33,013 nt of DNA from Zobellella denitrificans (GTDB lineage: Bacteria; Pseudomonadota; Gammaproteobacteria; Enterobacterales; Aeromonadaceae), in contig NZ_NMUO01000038.1 of NCBI RefSeq assembly GCF_002237365.1, positions 1-33,013 on the forward strand, given 5' to 3'. The notes below the pieces were generated by a model. It had not been told where the DNA came from. It worked only from the letters and a program-made list of their open reading frames with translations, and searched no databases. Both the position numbers and the translations under genes were made by a program. Below, one piece after another: positions 6,698-15,526 of this stretch; position 1 is the stretch's first letter, and every line of letters begins with the position of its first letter.

Positions 6698-8329
6698 TCA
6701 GCCAGTCCGGCAAGGCGCCAACAAATCCAGCTTGGACTGGTATTGGCTGGTATTCACCCCCATCAACCCCAGTACCGAGTCAAACAGGTTATCGTGAGAG
6801 AAACGGCCCTCTTTTGCCTGCCGTTGCAGGCAGCGGTTATCGAGGCCGTTTTCATCGCCCAGGCCGGCGGACAACCACATCAACAGCGGCACATGAGTCT
6901 GCTGTTCGGGTGCCAACGCATAAGGCAAGCCGTGCAGATAGAGCCCGTTTTCTCCCAGGGATTCACCGTGATCGGACAGGTACACCAGGCCGGTATTCCA
7001 CTGGTCCTGGTGCTGCTTCAGCGCCTCAAGCACCTGGCTGATGATGTAATCACTGTAATAAATCGTATTGTCGTAGGTGTTCACCAGCTCCCGGGCACTG
7101 CAGTTCTGAATGTCGCTGCGCTGACAATCGGGCGTGAAGTGGGCGAACTCGGCCGGATAACGCTTGAAATAGGTGGGGCCATGGCTGCCCACCATGTGCA
7201 ACACCAGCACTCGGTCCTGCTGACCGGGCCGCTCCAGCGCCTGACGCAGTGGCGCCAACATCACGCCGTCCTGGCAGTAGTCGCCATCACACAGCGGGCC
7301 GCCGTCTTCGGGACGAAACGACTGGGTGGGCACCCGATCACAGACTCCCTTGCAGCCGCCGTCGTTCTCGAACCAGGTAATGTCGAGCCCGGCGTGGTCC
7401 AGTACGTCCACCAGGTTGTCCTGGCGCTCGCTGCGTTCGGCGTCATAGTCCGACTTGGACTGGCGCGAGAACATGCAGGGCACCGACACCGCGGTGGCGG
7501 TGCCGCAGGAGCTGACCGACTGGAATGACACCACGCCCTGATCGCGGGTAAAGGCATTGGTGTCACGCGGATAGCCGTTGAGCTCGAAGTTCATCCCCCT
7601 GGCGGTTTCCCCTACCATCAGCACCAGCAGGTTGGGCTTGCCGTTGTGACGGGGCCGATCGACTTTGGCGTCTTCACCCAGGGCGCGCCAGGGCAGCTCT
7701 TCCTTCAGGTAGGTCTGATTAACATAACCGCTGGCGCTGGACAGAAAATAGGTGGGAATGATCAGCTGCCTAAGGTAGCTGTTGTTACGCCCGACCGAGG
7801 CATAATCCTTGTAGTAAAACAGGGCGATCAGCGCGATGGCAGCCAGAGAGCCGAGTACCGACAGGCTCTTCCACAGCAGATCCTTGACCCAGCCGTCATG
7901 GCGAATGCGCGCCCGGGCCACCAGCAGGGCCGGCACCACGCCGGTGAGCGCAAACCACAGCAGGGAGGCACCGTTCAGATAGGATTTGGCCTCCCCCTGG
8001 TGGGTCTGCATGATATTGGCCATCATGTCCTGGTCGAACACCACCCCATACTGGAACATGGCGTAGCTGACCGAGGATGACAGCAGCAACAGCACAATAA
8101 AAATACCCTTTTCCAGGTGCTTCACCGCCACCAGGGTAAACAGCAGGTTGAGCGCCGCCACAAAAAACACCGGAATGGACAACACAAAGCCAACGCTAAC
8201 GCCGTCCAGGTTTTCCAGTATGCTGGCAAGCTTGGCGGTGAGCGGCAGGTTGAGCACAAAAAAGAAGTACAACGCCAGCAGCAACACCAGCCGGCGGGAC
8301 GAAATACCCGGTTGAAAAGACACACCCAT
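6698..8329 (-). CDS. eptA: Lipid A phosphoethanolamine transferase
   Basis: A 543-residue inner-membrane enzyme with about five N-terminal helices and a periplasmic sulfatase-fold domain. It moves phosphoethanolamine from phosphatidylethanolamine to lipid A phosphates, lowering surface charge and cationic peptide binding. Motifs: MVGETARGMNFELNGYPRDT (metal Glu at 241), SCGTATAVSVPCMFS with nucleophile Thr277, WFENDGGCKGVCDRVP and YLSDHGESLGENGLYLHG. Several Cys pairs fit the disulfides of EptA/MCR proteins. The start at 8329 has GAGG 6 nt upstream and gives a length close to E. coli EptA (547); a start at 8359 is less supported. It lies downstream of a response regulator and kinase, as in pmrCAB, and is bracketed by exact direct repeats. 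Confidence 0.94.
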   Translation of the reverse strand: MGVSFQPGISSRRLVLLLALYFFFVLNLPLTAKLASILENLDGVSVGFVLSIPVFFVAALNLLFTLVAVKHLEKGIFIVLLLLSSSVSYAMFQYGVVFDQDMMANIMQTHQGEAKSYLNGASLLWFALTGVVPALLVARARIRHDGWVKDLLWKSLSVLGSLAAIALIALFYYKDYASVGRNNSYLRQLIIPTYFLSSASGYVNQTYLKEELPWRALGEDAKVDRPRHNGKPNLLVLMVGETARGMNFELNGYPRDTNAFTRDQGVVSFQSVSSCGTATAVSVPCMFSRQSKSDYDAERSERQDNLVDVLDHAGLDITWFENDGGCKGVCDRVPTQSFRPEDGGPLCDGDYCQDGVMLAPLRQALERPGQQDRVLVLHMVGSHGPTYFKRYPAEFAHFTPDCQRSDIQNCSARELVNTYDNTIYYSDYIISQVLEALKQHQDQWNTGLVYLSDHGESLGENGLYLHGLPYALAPEQQTHVPLLMWLSAGLGDENGLDNRCLQRQAKEGRFSHDNLFDSVLGLMGVNTSQYQSKLDLLAPCRTG

Positions 8330-8413
8330 GATCAGCCTCGAAAACAGAATAAGCCGCATTCACGGCTCAAGGCCGGCAGCGGCGAAACTGCTATCAAGGT
8401 TAATCAGGGGGAA

Positions 8414-8436
8414 GTGAAAAAAAGGTCAAAACCCGA
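8414..8436. repeat. Direct repeat copy B, over the 3' end of the kinase gene
   Basis: Identical over 23 bp to 6668-6690. This copy contains the last codons and stop of the histidine kinase gene (Gly-Phe-stop on the minus strand) plus the seven-T run after it. Confidence 0.85.
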
Positions 8437-9670
8437 TACGTACGCGCGTACCCTTGGGCCGGTTGGCCGCCAGGCTTAACTGCCAGCCCTGGTGTTCGCA
8501 AATGCGTTCCACAATGGCCAGGCCCAGGCCAAAGCCACCGCCGCCACTGATGCCCCGCTCCCGCACCCGGGCCAGCACACCGGGCTCAATACCCTCGCCA
8601 CTGTCGCACACCGCCAGCCAGTCCGGCCCCAGGCACAGCTCGATGCCGCCTTCGGTGGTATGGGCCAGGGCATTGCGCAACAGGTTGTTGATCACCGCCC
8701 CGGCCAGGGTGGCCGGCACCAAAGGCCCGTCCCCCTCCCCGGCGCTCAGAGTCAGGGTCAAGCCCCGGGCCCGGGCCTGGCCCTGCCAGATTTCGATATA
8801 CCGGGCCGCCAGCTGTCTCAAGGGGACGGCAGTATCGTGGCCGGCCGCCGCCTCGGGGGCCCGCGACAATTGTAAAAACAGCTCGACCTGGCGCTGCATA
8901 TCGTCCAGTGCCGATTCCATGCGCGCCAGTTGGCGCTGCTCCGGCACCGAGCCGCTGCCGGTTTCCCGCAGCATATCCAGGGCACCGCGGATCACCATCA
9001 TGGGTGTGCGCAGCTCGTGGCTGGCGTTGGCGGAAAACTGCTGTTCCCGGGTCAGCAGCTCCTGCACCCGGTCGGCGTACTCCTCAAAGGCACGCGCCAG
9101 CAAGCCCACTTCGTCATCGGGGTAAACGCCATGCAGGCGGGCGCCGGACTGCTGGCGCAGCCGGGACACCTCTTTCGCCAGTTGCGACACCGGCTGCAAT
9201 ATCTGCCGGCTGAGCCGGCGCGACAGCCAGAAGCCGAGGGCCCATACACCCAGCACGCCAACTGTCATGCCGCTGAACACCAGCAGCTCGTAACGTTCGA
9301 ATTCGCTCTGATCCTGCACCAGCACGTGTTCCCAGCCATCCTGATAATGCACGAACAGGTTGTAGGCACCGTCCCCCAGCAGCACTTCGTGCCCCCCTTC
9401 CGGGTAATCCCGAAACCGGGGCGGCAGCAGCGCCTGCTGCCCAGAGGGCACCTTGTAATAGGTGGTGTCGGTCATCGGCAACACCAGCGGCTGCTGCAGG
9501 CTGGCATGGGCCCGCACCTGATCGAGCAGATCGCTGTGCAAATGGTTGTAAAACAGCGTGCGCTCAAACCAGAACACCAGCAACACAATGGCCGCCGACG
9601 CCATCAGGCTTAAGCTTACGATCAACAGGTTAAGCACCCACTGCAGACGGGCATTAATGGTCAGGCGCAT
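8426..9670 (-). CDS. Sensor histidine kinase, PmrB/QseC-like
   Basis: A 414-residue inner-membrane kinase. It has a transmembrane helix at about 13-35, a periplasmic region of about 90 residues, a second helix at about 129-150, a HAMP-like linker, and the H box FSANASHELRTPMMVIRGAL with phospho-acceptor His218. The N box is VINNLLRNALAHT, then DSGEGI and GGGFGLGLAIVERI. It overlaps the response-regulator gene by 17 nt. The ATG at 9670 gives a normal N-terminal anchor; the frame upstream is the regulator read in another phase. The signal is unknown. The eptA neighbour suggests a PmrB-like role, but no clear iron-binding ExxE motif is visible in the sensor loop. Confidence 0.9.
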   Translation of the reverse strand: MRLTINARLQWVLNLLIVSLSLMASAAIVLLVFWFERTLFYNHLHSDLLDQVRAHASLQQPLVLPMTDTTYYKVPSGQQALLPPRFRDYPEGGHEVLLGDGAYNLFVHYQDGWEHVLVQDQSEFERYELLVFSGMTVGVLGVWALGFWLSRRLSRQILQPVSQLAKEVSRLRQQSGARLHGVYPDDEVGLLARAFEEYADRVQELLTREQQFSANASHELRTPMMVIRGALDMLRETGSGSVPEQRQLARMESALDDMQRQVELFLQLSRAPEAAAGHDTAVPLRQLAARYIEIWQGQARARGLTLTLSAGEGDGPLVPATLAGAVINNLLRNALAHTTEGGIELCLGPDWLAVCDSGEGIEPGVLARVRERGISGGGGFGLGLAIVERICEHQGWQLSLAANRPKGTRVRIGF

Positions 9671-10340
9671 GATCGTCGCCAACCAGACGGTAGCCCTGGC
9701 CGTGCACGGTGTGAATGAGCGGCCGGTCAAAGGGCTTGTCGATGGCGCTGCGCAACAGGTAGATATGGGACTTGAGGCCGTCGCTGTCGGGAGGATCGTC
9801 GGCCCACAATTCGCTCGCCAGGGTGGCCCGGCTAACCACATTGGGCGAGTGTTTCATCAGCACTTCCAGCAATTTAAGGCATTTGGGGTTGAGACTGATG
9901 TCCCGCCCCTGGCGGCTGACCTTGAGGGTATCCAGATCCAGGACAAGATCGGCCACCGTCAACCGGCGCACCCGTTGCTGCCGGCTGCGCTTGAGCACGG
10001 CCTGAATGCGCGACCACAGCTCCGGCAGGGCGAAGGGCTTGACCAGGTAATCGTCGGCACCCACCTCGAACCCGGCCAACTTGTCGTCCAGGGTGTCCCG
10101 GGCGGTCAGCATCAATACCGGCAGCGGATTCAGCCCGGCCCGCAACCGACGGCACAACTCAATGCCATCGAGTCCCGGCAGGCCAAGATCCAGCACCAGC
10201 AGATCGAATTCCTGGCGGGCCAGCAGGGCCAGCGCCGCCGTCCCGCTGTGCAAGGCATCCACGGTGCAGCCCTTGAGTGACAGGTAATCGACAATATTCA
10301 CCAGGATATCCGGATTGTCTTCCACCACCAGAATGCGCAT
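9654..10340 (-). CDS. OmpR-family response regulator, PmrA/QseB-like
   Basis: A 228-residue DNA-binding regulator. The receiver domain has the acidic pair in VVEDNPD, phospho-acceptor Asp51 in LLVLDLGLPG, a Thr in MLTARD and Lys in DDYLVKPF. The C-terminal winged helix includes LLEVLMKHSPNVVSRATL and GLKSHIYLLRSAIDKP..IHTVHGQGYRL. AAGGAGAG lies 5 nt before the ATG. It is the first gene of the operon with the kinase, eptA, the LTA-synthase-like gene and dgkA. The upstream region carries a PmrA-type box, which suggests autoregulation. PmrA and QseB are close relatives, so I leave the symbol empty. Confidence 0.92.
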   Translation of the reverse strand: MRILVVEDNPDILVNIVDYLSLKGCTVDALHSGTAALALLARQEFDLLVLDLGLPGLDGIELCRRLRAGLNPLPVLMLTARDTLDDKLAGFEVGADDYLVKPFALPELWSRIQAVLKRSRQQRVRRLTVADLVLDLDTLKVSRQGRDISLNPKCLKLLEVLMKHSPNVVSRATLASELWADDPPDSDGLKSHIYLLRSAIDKPFDRPLIHTVHGQGYRLVGDDHAPDH

Positions 10341-10397
10341 TTACTCTCCTTCTTTGATTCGGGGAACAGCGAACCGGGCCCGTGTTGGCGCAAGCGC

Positions 10398-10426
10398 ATT
10401 ATTAAATCACCGTCACGGCGCTTAAT
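10398..10426 (-). promoter_or_regulatory. Candidate promoter of the response-regulator operon
   Basis: On the minus strand ATTAAG (10426-10421) and AATAAT (10403-10398) are 17 bp apart, a reasonable -35/-10 pair 58 nt before the regulator ATG. The -35 element is one half of the PmrA-type box, so the regulator could act directly at this promoter. Confidence 0.5.
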
Positions 10427-10453
10427 GTAGCCTTAAGTTTGCCCCCTTACAGT
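10421..10453 (+). promoter_or_regulatory. PmrA-type box and -10 element before the cytochrome b561 gene
   Basis: CTTAAT-N5-CTTAAG at 10421-10437 matches the known PmrA consensus YTTAAK-N5-YTTAAK exactly. A -10-like TACAGT begins 10 bp later (10448-10453), the spacing typical for OmpR-family activators that replace a -35. This places cytochrome b561 under likely control of the divergent response regulator. Confidence 0.65.
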
Positions 10454-10500
10454 AACAGCTGACCGGCCATTCCCGGCCGCCACCTTAAGGAGAGCATGCA

Positions 10501-11031
10501 ATGACAACCATAAAGGTATGGGACCCCCTGATCAGGCTGTTTCACTGGTCACTGGTGGCGGCCTTTGCCACCGCCTGGCTGACCGCCGACGAATGGCAGT
10601 CGGTACACGAAGTGGCGGGCTACGGCGTGATGGGGCTGATTGCCTTTCGGCTGGTGTGGGGGCTGGTGGGCTCCCGTTATGCCCGCTTTCGCCAGTTCGT
10701 GCGCCCGCCGGCGGCCACGCTGGGTTACCTCAACGAGGTTTGCCACCGCCGGGAAAAGCGCTATCTCGGCCATAACCCGGCGGGCGCGGCCATGGTGCTG
10801 GCCCTGCTGGCCGGCCTGAGCCTGCTCACCCTGAGCGGCTGGCTGTATGTCACCGATGCCGGTGGTGACTGGCTGGAAGACGTGCACGAGTTTATCGCCA
10901 ATGCCCTGCTGGGGCTGGCGGGGCTGCACATTGCCGGGGTCATCTTCACCGGCCTGCGCCACCGGGAAAACCTGATCAAATCCATGTTCACCGGCACCAA
11001 ACGGCCGCCCGACGGCGATGATGTAGCCTGA
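10501..11031 (+). CDS. Cytochrome b561-family membrane protein
   Basis: A 176-residue di-heme cytochrome b of the prokaryotic b561 / Ni-Fe hydrogenase b-subunit family. It has four membrane helices with candidate heme His residues in LFHWSLV, SVHEVAGY, DVHEFIAN and GLHIAGV. It would carry electrons across or within the inner membrane, but the redox partner is not encoded beside it. AAGGAG lies 8 nt upstream of the ATG. It is divergent from the two-component operon and has the PmrA-type box in its promoter. Genes of this family often sit beside OmpR-type regulators. A GC-rich hairpin follows. Confidence 0.88.
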   Translation: MTTIKVWDPLIRLFHWSLVAAFATAWLTADEWQSVHEVAGYGVMGLIAFRLVWGLVGSRYARFRQFVRPPAATLGYLNEVCHRREKRYLGHNPAGAAMVLALLAGLSLLTLSGWLYVTDAGGDWLEDVHEFIANALLGLAGLHIAGVIFTGLRHRENLIKSMFTGTKRPPDGDDVA

Positions 11032-11053
11032 TCCTTGTTGCGATTTTCCCTTA

Positions 11054-11080
11054 CCCGGCGGCTCCCGCCCCGCCGCCGGG
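11054..11080 (+). terminator. Terminator after cytochrome b561
   Basis: A 9-bp stem CCCGGCGGC / GCCGCCGGG begins 23 nt after the stop and is followed by CTTTGTGCTT. The stem is strong and the T tract weak. Confidence 0.65.
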
Positions 11081-11088
11081 CTTTGTGC

Positions 11089-11117
11089 TTGCACCGCGTG
11101 GCCATTAACGGTTCAAT
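11089..11117 (+). promoter_or_regulatory. Weak candidate promoter for cysS
   Basis: TTGCAC and TTCAAT are 17 bp apart, 46 nt before the cysS ATG. Both hexamers are far from consensus, so this is only a suggestion. Confidence 0.25.
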
Positions 11118-11162
11118 AAGCGCTGACGTTCCTAACCACTCACCACCACCAAGACCCTAATC

Positions 11163-12542
<1,380 letters not shown>

Positions 12543-12574
12543 CCGCCACCACCGCATATTGAAAAATCCGCCAT

Positions 12575-12604
12575 GGGCACCATAATAGGTGCCCTGTTTT
12601 TTAT
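12575..12604 (+). terminator. Intrinsic terminator of cysS
   Basis: A 7-bp stem GGGCACC / GGTGCCC with loop ATAATA is followed by TGTTTTTTAT, a textbook rho-independent terminator. Confidence 0.9.
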
Positions 12605-12646
12605 CGTGCCCCTGTGGGCCCTGACAGGTTTTAAGGAGCCTCGCCA

Positions 12647-12934
12647 ATGCAAAAGTTTATTCCGGCCGCCTTGCTGGCAGTTCTGGTCGGTATCGTCGGC
12701 TGCGAAGAGAAAGGCCCGACCGACGATATCGGCGACAATATCGACCAGGTGATGGAGAAGGCCGCCTCCCAGCCCGAGCCGGTGCTGGATGAAAATGCCG
12801 CCCGGGAAACGACGCCGTCACCGGAAGCCCTCGAGCAGCAAAAAGAGGAATTCCAGCAGGCGATAGAAGAAGCGTCCAGGGAGGCGGAAGATCGCCTGAA
12901 CGAAATCCTGGAAAACACCCTCGACCAGGAATAA
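12647..12934 (+). CDS. Small acidic lipoprotein, paralogue 1
   Basis: A 95-residue protein with AAGGAG 8 nt before its ATG. The N-terminal signal ends in a lipobox GIVGC (Cys at residue 19) with Glu at +2. The mature part is highly charged and mostly helical, with an Ala/Glu-rich C-terminal segment (EEFQQAIEEASREAEDRLNEIL) likely to form a coiled coil. The GPTDDIGDNIDQVMEK block after the lipobox corresponds to GPAEQAGENVDEVIEN in the next gene, and both end in EAE..LNE, so they are paralogues. I do not recognise a named family or a function. It is flanked by terminators on both sides, so it is a single-gene unit. Confidence 0.75.
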   Translation: MQKFIPAALLAVLVGIVGCEEKGPTDDIGDNIDQVMEKAASQPEPVLDENAARETTPSPEALEQQKEEFQQAIEEASREAEDRLNEILENTLDQE

Positions 12935-12962
12935 TCAGGGGGCCCACCCCCTGATTTTCCTC
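12935..12962 (+). terminator. Intrinsic terminator after lipoprotein 1
   Basis: An 8-bp stem TCAGGGGG / CCCCCTGA with loop CCCA starts immediately after the stop and is followed by TTTTCCTC. Confidence 0.88.
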
Positions 12963-13132
12963 TTCAGCCCCGCCGGGGATGACAGTCCCCGTCATATCGA
13001 CATTCGATTTTACCGCTCCGGCTGCGTCACCACCCTGCCTCCCCTATCATTTGGCCCAAGGCTAGGCTATTACTGATAGAGCAAAAACACAAAAGCGGCC
13101 CCGGCCGCCATGCAATCTAGCGAGGAACCGAT

Positions 13133-13498
13133 ATGAAGAAGTCATTGCTTAATGTTCTGCTGTTTACCTCTGTTACCGCCTTCGGCCTGGCAGCCTGTGA
13201 CAACCAGGGCCCCGCCGAGCAGGCCGGCGAAAACGTCGATGAGGTTATCGAAAATGTTCAGGAGCAGGGCGAACAGATGACCGATGACGCCGCGGAAGCG
13301 CTGGGTGTAGAACAACAGGGAACCATGGAAGCACTGGGCGAAAAACTGGATGACGCCGCCAGCAGTGCCGCGGATGCCGCCGACGATGCCATGGACGCCA
13401 CCAGCGAACAGGCCGCGGAAATGGAGCAGGCCATGGACGAGGCGGCCGCCGAAGCCGAGCAGAAACTGAACGAATTGATGGAAGAAAGCAACCAGTAA
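13133..13498 (+). CDS. Small acidic lipoprotein, paralogue 2
   Basis: A 121-residue protein with GAGGAA upstream of its ATG. The lipobox is GLAAC (Cys at about 22), with Asp-Asn at +2/+3, the classic inner-membrane retention (Lol-avoidance) signal in enterobacteria. The mature part is very rich in Ala, Asp and Glu, with heptad-like repeats (DDAASSAADAADDAMDATSEQAAEMEQAMDEA region) predicting a long helix or coiled coil. It is paralogous to the protein at 12647-12934 but has an additional internal Ala-rich stretch. No function is assigned. It is a single-gene unit ending in a strong terminator shared with the convergent K+ channel gene. Confidence 0.75.
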   Translation: MKKSLLNVLLFTSVTAFGLAACDNQGPAEQAGENVDEVIENVQEQGEQMTDDAAEALGVEQQGTMEALGEKLDDAASSAADAADDAMDATSEQAAEMEQAMDEAAAEAEQKLNELMEESNQ

Positions 13499-13503
13499 CC
13501 TCA

Positions 13504-13530
13504 GGGGAGCCTCGGCTCCCCTTCTTTTTA
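13504..13530. terminator. Terminator between lipoprotein 2 and the convergent channel gene
   Basis: Stem GGGGAGC / GCTCCCC with loop CTCG is followed on the plus strand by TTCTTTTTA, strong for the lipoprotein gene. On the other strand it follows the channel stop at 13528 but lacks a T tract. Confidence 0.85.
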
Positions 13531-14343
13531 CCTCTCCTCTTCCATTGCCCCGCCACAGTACTTGCAGTAACGGGCATCCCCGTCGTGGCCGCTCCGGTCG
13601 CACTGGGGACAATGACGCAGGTTGTACTCCCGGCGCATTTCCCGTCCCAGTTCGGCGGTGATGATGCCGGTGGGCACCGCTATGATGGCGTAGCCCATCA
13701 GCATGGTCACGGCGGCGATGCCCCGACCGAGGGCGGTCTGCGGCGTGATGTCGCCGAATCCCACCGTGGTGATGGTGACGATGGCCCAGTAGATGCTGGT
13801 GGGAATGCTGGTAAAGCCGTTTTCCGGCCCTTCCACCACATAGAGCAGGGAGCCGAACAGGGTGACCAGGATAAAGAGCGTGCTGAAGAACACGATGATC
13901 TTGCGCCGGCTCTGGTTGAGCGAGCGCAGCAGAAGATTGGCCTCGTTGACGTAGCGCATCAGCTTGAGCACCCGGAAGATGCGCAAGACCCGCAGCAGGC
14001 GGATCACCATCAGGAAGCTGGCGCCGGGAACGAAAATCGCCAGGTAGGTCGGCAGCGCCGCCAGCAGATCGATAACACCGTAAAAGCTTTTGACGTAGGC
14101 GGCCCGGTTCTGGGCACAATAGACCCGCAGGCCGTACTCGAGGGTGAACAACAGGGTAAAGCCCCACTCCAGCCCGTAGAGCAGGCCGCCATAGTGGGCC
14201 CGCACCGAACCCATGGAATCCAGGAACAGCACCAGTATGGACAGCAGTATGGTGACGATCAGGGCGATGTCGAAGCGGCGCCCCGCCGGCGTCTCGGTGC
14301 CGAAAATCACCGTATAGAGCACATCCTTGTCGGGCCAATGCAT
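13528..14343 (-). CDS. Voltage-gated potassium channel with C-terminal zinc ribbon
   Basis: A 271-residue six-helix channel subunit. The voltage sensor S4 is the Arg-rich RLLRVLRIFRVLKLMRY, and the pore helix and filter read IYWAIVTITTVGFGDITP, with the K+ filter TVGFGD. After S6 comes a short cytoplasmic tail with two CxxC pairs (Cys245/248 and Cys260/263, CPQC and CKYC), a likely zinc ribbon. The ATG at 14343 has GAGGG 8 nt upstream; the frame to 14376 reads through a hairpin and is not favoured. It would be a tetramer in the inner membrane. It follows folD on the same strand, with a hairpin between. Confidence 0.9.
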   Translation of the reverse strand: MHWPDKDVLYTVIFGTETPAGRRFDIALIVTILLSILVLFLDSMGSVRAHYGGLLYGLEWGFTLLFTLEYGLRVYCAQNRAAYVKSFYGVIDLLAALPTYLAIFVPGASFLMVIRLLRVLRIFRVLKLMRYVNEANLLLRSLNQSRRKIIVFFSTLFILVTLFGSLLYVVEGPENGFTSIPTSIYWAIVTITTVGFGDITPQTALGRGIAAVTMLMGYAIIAVPTGIITAELGREMRREYNLRHCPQCDRSGHDGDARYCKYCGGAMEEER

Positions 14344-14367
14344 CGGCTTTCCCTCTTGGGACGGGGT

Positions 14368-14385
14368 GCCGGGCAAGCGCCCGGC
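14368..14385 (-). terminator. Hairpin after folD
   Basis: A perfect 7-bp stem GCCGGGC / GCCCGGC with a 4-nt loop lies 18 nt past the folD stop. No T tract follows, so termination is likely to be weak. Confidence 0.45.
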
Positions 14386-14403
14386 CCCCGGTTCAGGACG
14401 AGA

Positions 14404-15261
14404 TCAGTTGTCGTGATAACGTTCGCAGGCGATCAGGGTATTCTCGATCAGCGCCGCCACCGTCATGGGGCCCACGCCGCCGGGTACGGGGGTGATGTAG
14501 GAGGCGCGCTCGGCGGCCACCGCATACTCCACGTCGCCCACCAGGCGGCCGTCGTCCAGGCGGTTGATGCCCACGTCGATCACCACGGCGCCGGGCTTGA
14601 TCCAGTCGCCGGGAATGAAGTTGGGCTTGCCCACCGCCACCACCAGCAAGTCGGCCCCTTCCACCTTGGCCTTGAGATCCTCGGTGAAGCGATGGCAGGT
14701 GGTGGTGGTGCAGCCGGCCAGCAGCAGCTCCAGGGTCATGGGCCGGCCCACGATGTTGGAGGCACCCACCACCACGGCGTTGAGGCCGTGGGTTTTGATG
14801 TGGCTGCGCTCGATCAGGGTCATGATGCCCTTGGGGGTGCAGGGGCGCAGGGCCGGAATACGCTGGGCCAGGCGCCCTACGTTGTAGGGGTGGAAGCCGT
14901 CCACGTCCTTGTGGGGGTGGATGCGCTCTATCACCAGGGTGCTGTCGATATGGGCCGGCAGCGGCAGTTGCACCAGGATGCCGTCTATGGTGGCGTCCCG
15001 GTTCAGCTCGTCAATCAGATCAAGCAATTGCTGCTCTGTGGTTTCCTGGGGCAAATCGTAGGACTTGGAGACAAAGCCCACCTCTTCGCAGGCCCGGCGC
15101 TTGCTGCCGACATAGACCTGGGAAGCGGGATTGGCGCCCACCAGTATCACCGCCAGGCCGGGCGCGCGCTTGCCCGCGCTTTTCCGTTCGGCCACCCGTT
15201 CGGCCACCTGGTTGCGTACCGCCTGTGCAATCGCTTTTCCATCGATTATTTGAGCTGACAT
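14404..15261 (-). CDS. folD: Bifunctional methylenetetrahydrofolate dehydrogenase/cyclohydrolase
   Basis: A 285-residue cytosolic enzyme that interconverts 5,10-methylene-THF, methenyl-THF and 10-formyl-THF using NADP. Hallmarks: [21 protein letters not shown] with the catalytic Lys, [38 protein letters not shown] for NADP binding, and [18 protein letters not shown]. The length matches E. coli FolD (288). The ATG at 15261 has AGGTGAG about 11 nt upstream. The gene is divergent from the tRNA pair. Confidence 0.97.
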   Translation of the reverse strand: MSAQIIDGKAIAQAVRNQVAERVAERKSAGKRAPGLAVILVGANPASQVYVGSKRRACEEVGFVSKSYDLPQETTEQQLLDLIDELNRDATIDGILVQLPLPAHIDSTLVIERIHPHKDVDGFHPYNVGRLAQRIPALRPCTPKGIMTLIERSHIKTHGLNAVVVGASNIVGRPMTLELLLAGCTTTTCHRFTEDLKAKVEGADLLVVAVGKPNFIPGDWIKPGAVVIDVGINRLDDGRLVGDVEYAVAAERASYITPVPGGVGPMTVAALIENTLIACERYHDN

Positions 15262-15370
15262 CTGCGTTGATTCTCACCTTTATAAACCTGCGGCGATTGT
15301 CGCATTTTTTCAGGGGTTTGATAAGCGAGGCACTCGGGCTTTCCGCCGCCGGGGCGGCCCGACAAAGCCG

Positions 15371-15399
15371 TTGACCCCCGCATGGCAAATAGGTATGAT
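15371..15399 (+). promoter_or_regulatory. Sigma-70 promoter of the tRNA pair
   Basis: TTGACC and TATGAT are 17 bp apart, close to consensus, and are followed by a GC-rich stretch (GCCGCCCCG). Such a discriminator is typical of stringently controlled stable-RNA promoters. The distance to the first tRNA is about 45 nt. Confidence 0.82.
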
Positions 15400-15443
15400 G
15401 CCGCCCCGTTACGCCGTGGCCCGCCCACGGAAAACGCCAAAAA

Positions 15444-15520
15444 GCGCCCTTAGCTCAGCTGGATAGAGCATCCGCCTTCTAAGCGGATGGTCGCAGGTTC
15501 GAGTCCTGCAGGGCGCGCCA
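15444..15520 (+). tRNA. tRNA-Arg (anticodon TCT)
   Basis: A 77-nt cloverleaf with encoded CCA. The acceptor stem GCGCCCT pairs with AGGGCGC. The D arm is AGCTCAGCTGGATAGAGC, the anticodon loop CTTCTAA reads AGA/AGG codons, and the T arm contains GGTTCGAGTCC. Confidence 0.97.
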
Positions 15521-15526
15521 TCTTGT

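Noticed and set aside
13585-15258. 557-codon plus-strand frame across the channel gene and folD
   Set aside because: It spans two well-supported opposite-strand genes and their intergenic hairpin; its composition (Gln/His/Gly-rich) is typical of a shadow frame.
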